Assembly: GCA_038501625.1 (NCBI GenBank)
Contig: JAZAYU010000127.1
Coordinates: 620,001 to 684,000 of the forward strand
DNA length: 64,000 nucleotides
DNA from: Corbicula japonica
Taxonomy: Eukaryota > Mollusca > Bivalvia > Venerida > Cyrenidae
Direction of reading: 5' to 3'
The position numbers were made by a program, and so were the translations under genes. Positions within the stretch are counted from its first letter, which is position 1. Every line of letters starts with the position of its first letter. The notes under the pieces were generated by a model. That model was given only the letters and a program-made list of their open reading frames with translations, was not told the origin of the DNA and did no database searches. Shown piece after piece: positions 63,752 through 64,000 of this stretch.

Positions 63752-64000
63752 TAAAGCATACAAATAAGAAAAGCCACACATGTTTCATGTCTTGCTGTAT
63801 CTAGATTGCTTCTCAGACACAGTTACCAAACATATTGTTACATTGTAGAGAAAAAATTCTTTTTGTTTATTTATGTAATATCTCTGGCAGAACTCCACCA
63901 TTTTCATATTTCTGAAGCTTTGGCTGATAGTTTTCCTGGCATTCAGGTAGCGGGTTACACGAAACAGCTCCTATCTTCAAGATTGCACAAGATGTATTAG
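63752..64000 (-). other. Window end, - DDR intron, nothing recognised
   Basis: Somewhat less AT-rich than its surroundings; no discoidin signature on the - strand and no supported exon on +. Confidence 0.4.

Noticed and set aside
59902..64000. Search for the missing first DDR exons
   Set aside because: No - strand frame with the expected discoidin signatures (GDGAWCP, QIDL, GTQGR) and matching phase was found; they must lie beyond the window.

Overview
The window is animal nuclear DNA, AT-rich, with short exons, large introns and dense short interspersed repeats. The repeat types (palindromic MITEs, minisatellite-bearing repeats, degraded RTE-like LINE) and the divergent discoidin domain receptor (DDR) genes suggest a mollusc, probably a bivalve; that assignment is inference. 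No tRNA, rRNA, CRISPR or prokaryotic operon was seen.

Genes. Two DDR-type collagen receptor tyrosine kinase genes lie tail to tail. The + strand copy contributes only its last five exons (106-3482, the kinase domain; its 5' part lies off the left edge). The - strand copy runs from 59901 down to 37173 in eleven exons: end of the discoidin domain, DS-like domain, linker, transmembrane helix, juxtamembrane region and kinase; its first exons lie beyond the right edge. The five kinase exons have identical sizes (132/128/198/235/333 bp) in both genes and both proteins end in the same unusual Cys-terminated tail, so the pair looks like an inverted duplication. The - strand gene has a UGA stop in the context UGA-CUA followed in frame by 52 open codons, ending at UAA next to a G-rich (G-quadruplex-capable) run. 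This is a candidate stop-codon readthrough product. The + strand paralogue has two consecutive UGA codons and no such extension.

Between the DDR genes (3.5-37 kb) there is no intact gene that I recognise. I see a decayed - strand gene with a Tudor/chromo-barrel-like C-terminus (exons near 24.8 and 21.6 kb, three nonsense codons). A 90-bp piece of it is duplicated at 26.9 kb with the same nonsense codons. There is also a possible - strand gene with a coiled-coil exon (26605-26724), a short last exon (25897-25947) and a polyA signal. A broken RTE-like LINE spans about 22.2-24.4 kb.

Repeats dominate. Family 1, called TwinHP here, has more than 50 copies: TTAA-flanked, CCCTTTCC termini, 234 bp when complete, built of two 66-nt hairpins; probably piggyBac-type MITEs. 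Family 2, called Foldback, has about 18 copies of a nearly spacer-less 145-bp palindrome. Others include TA-flanked CCGTCATT elements (3), TTA-flanked PIF/Harbinger-like elements (3), TA-flanked pogo-like elements (2), a 620-bp mariner-like element, and tandem arrays of 43, 75, about 150, 23, about 43 and 26-28 bp. Many elements are nested inside TwinHP copies. The - strand DDR introns carry a heavy load of these, while the + strand DDR introns visible here carry none of the two main families.
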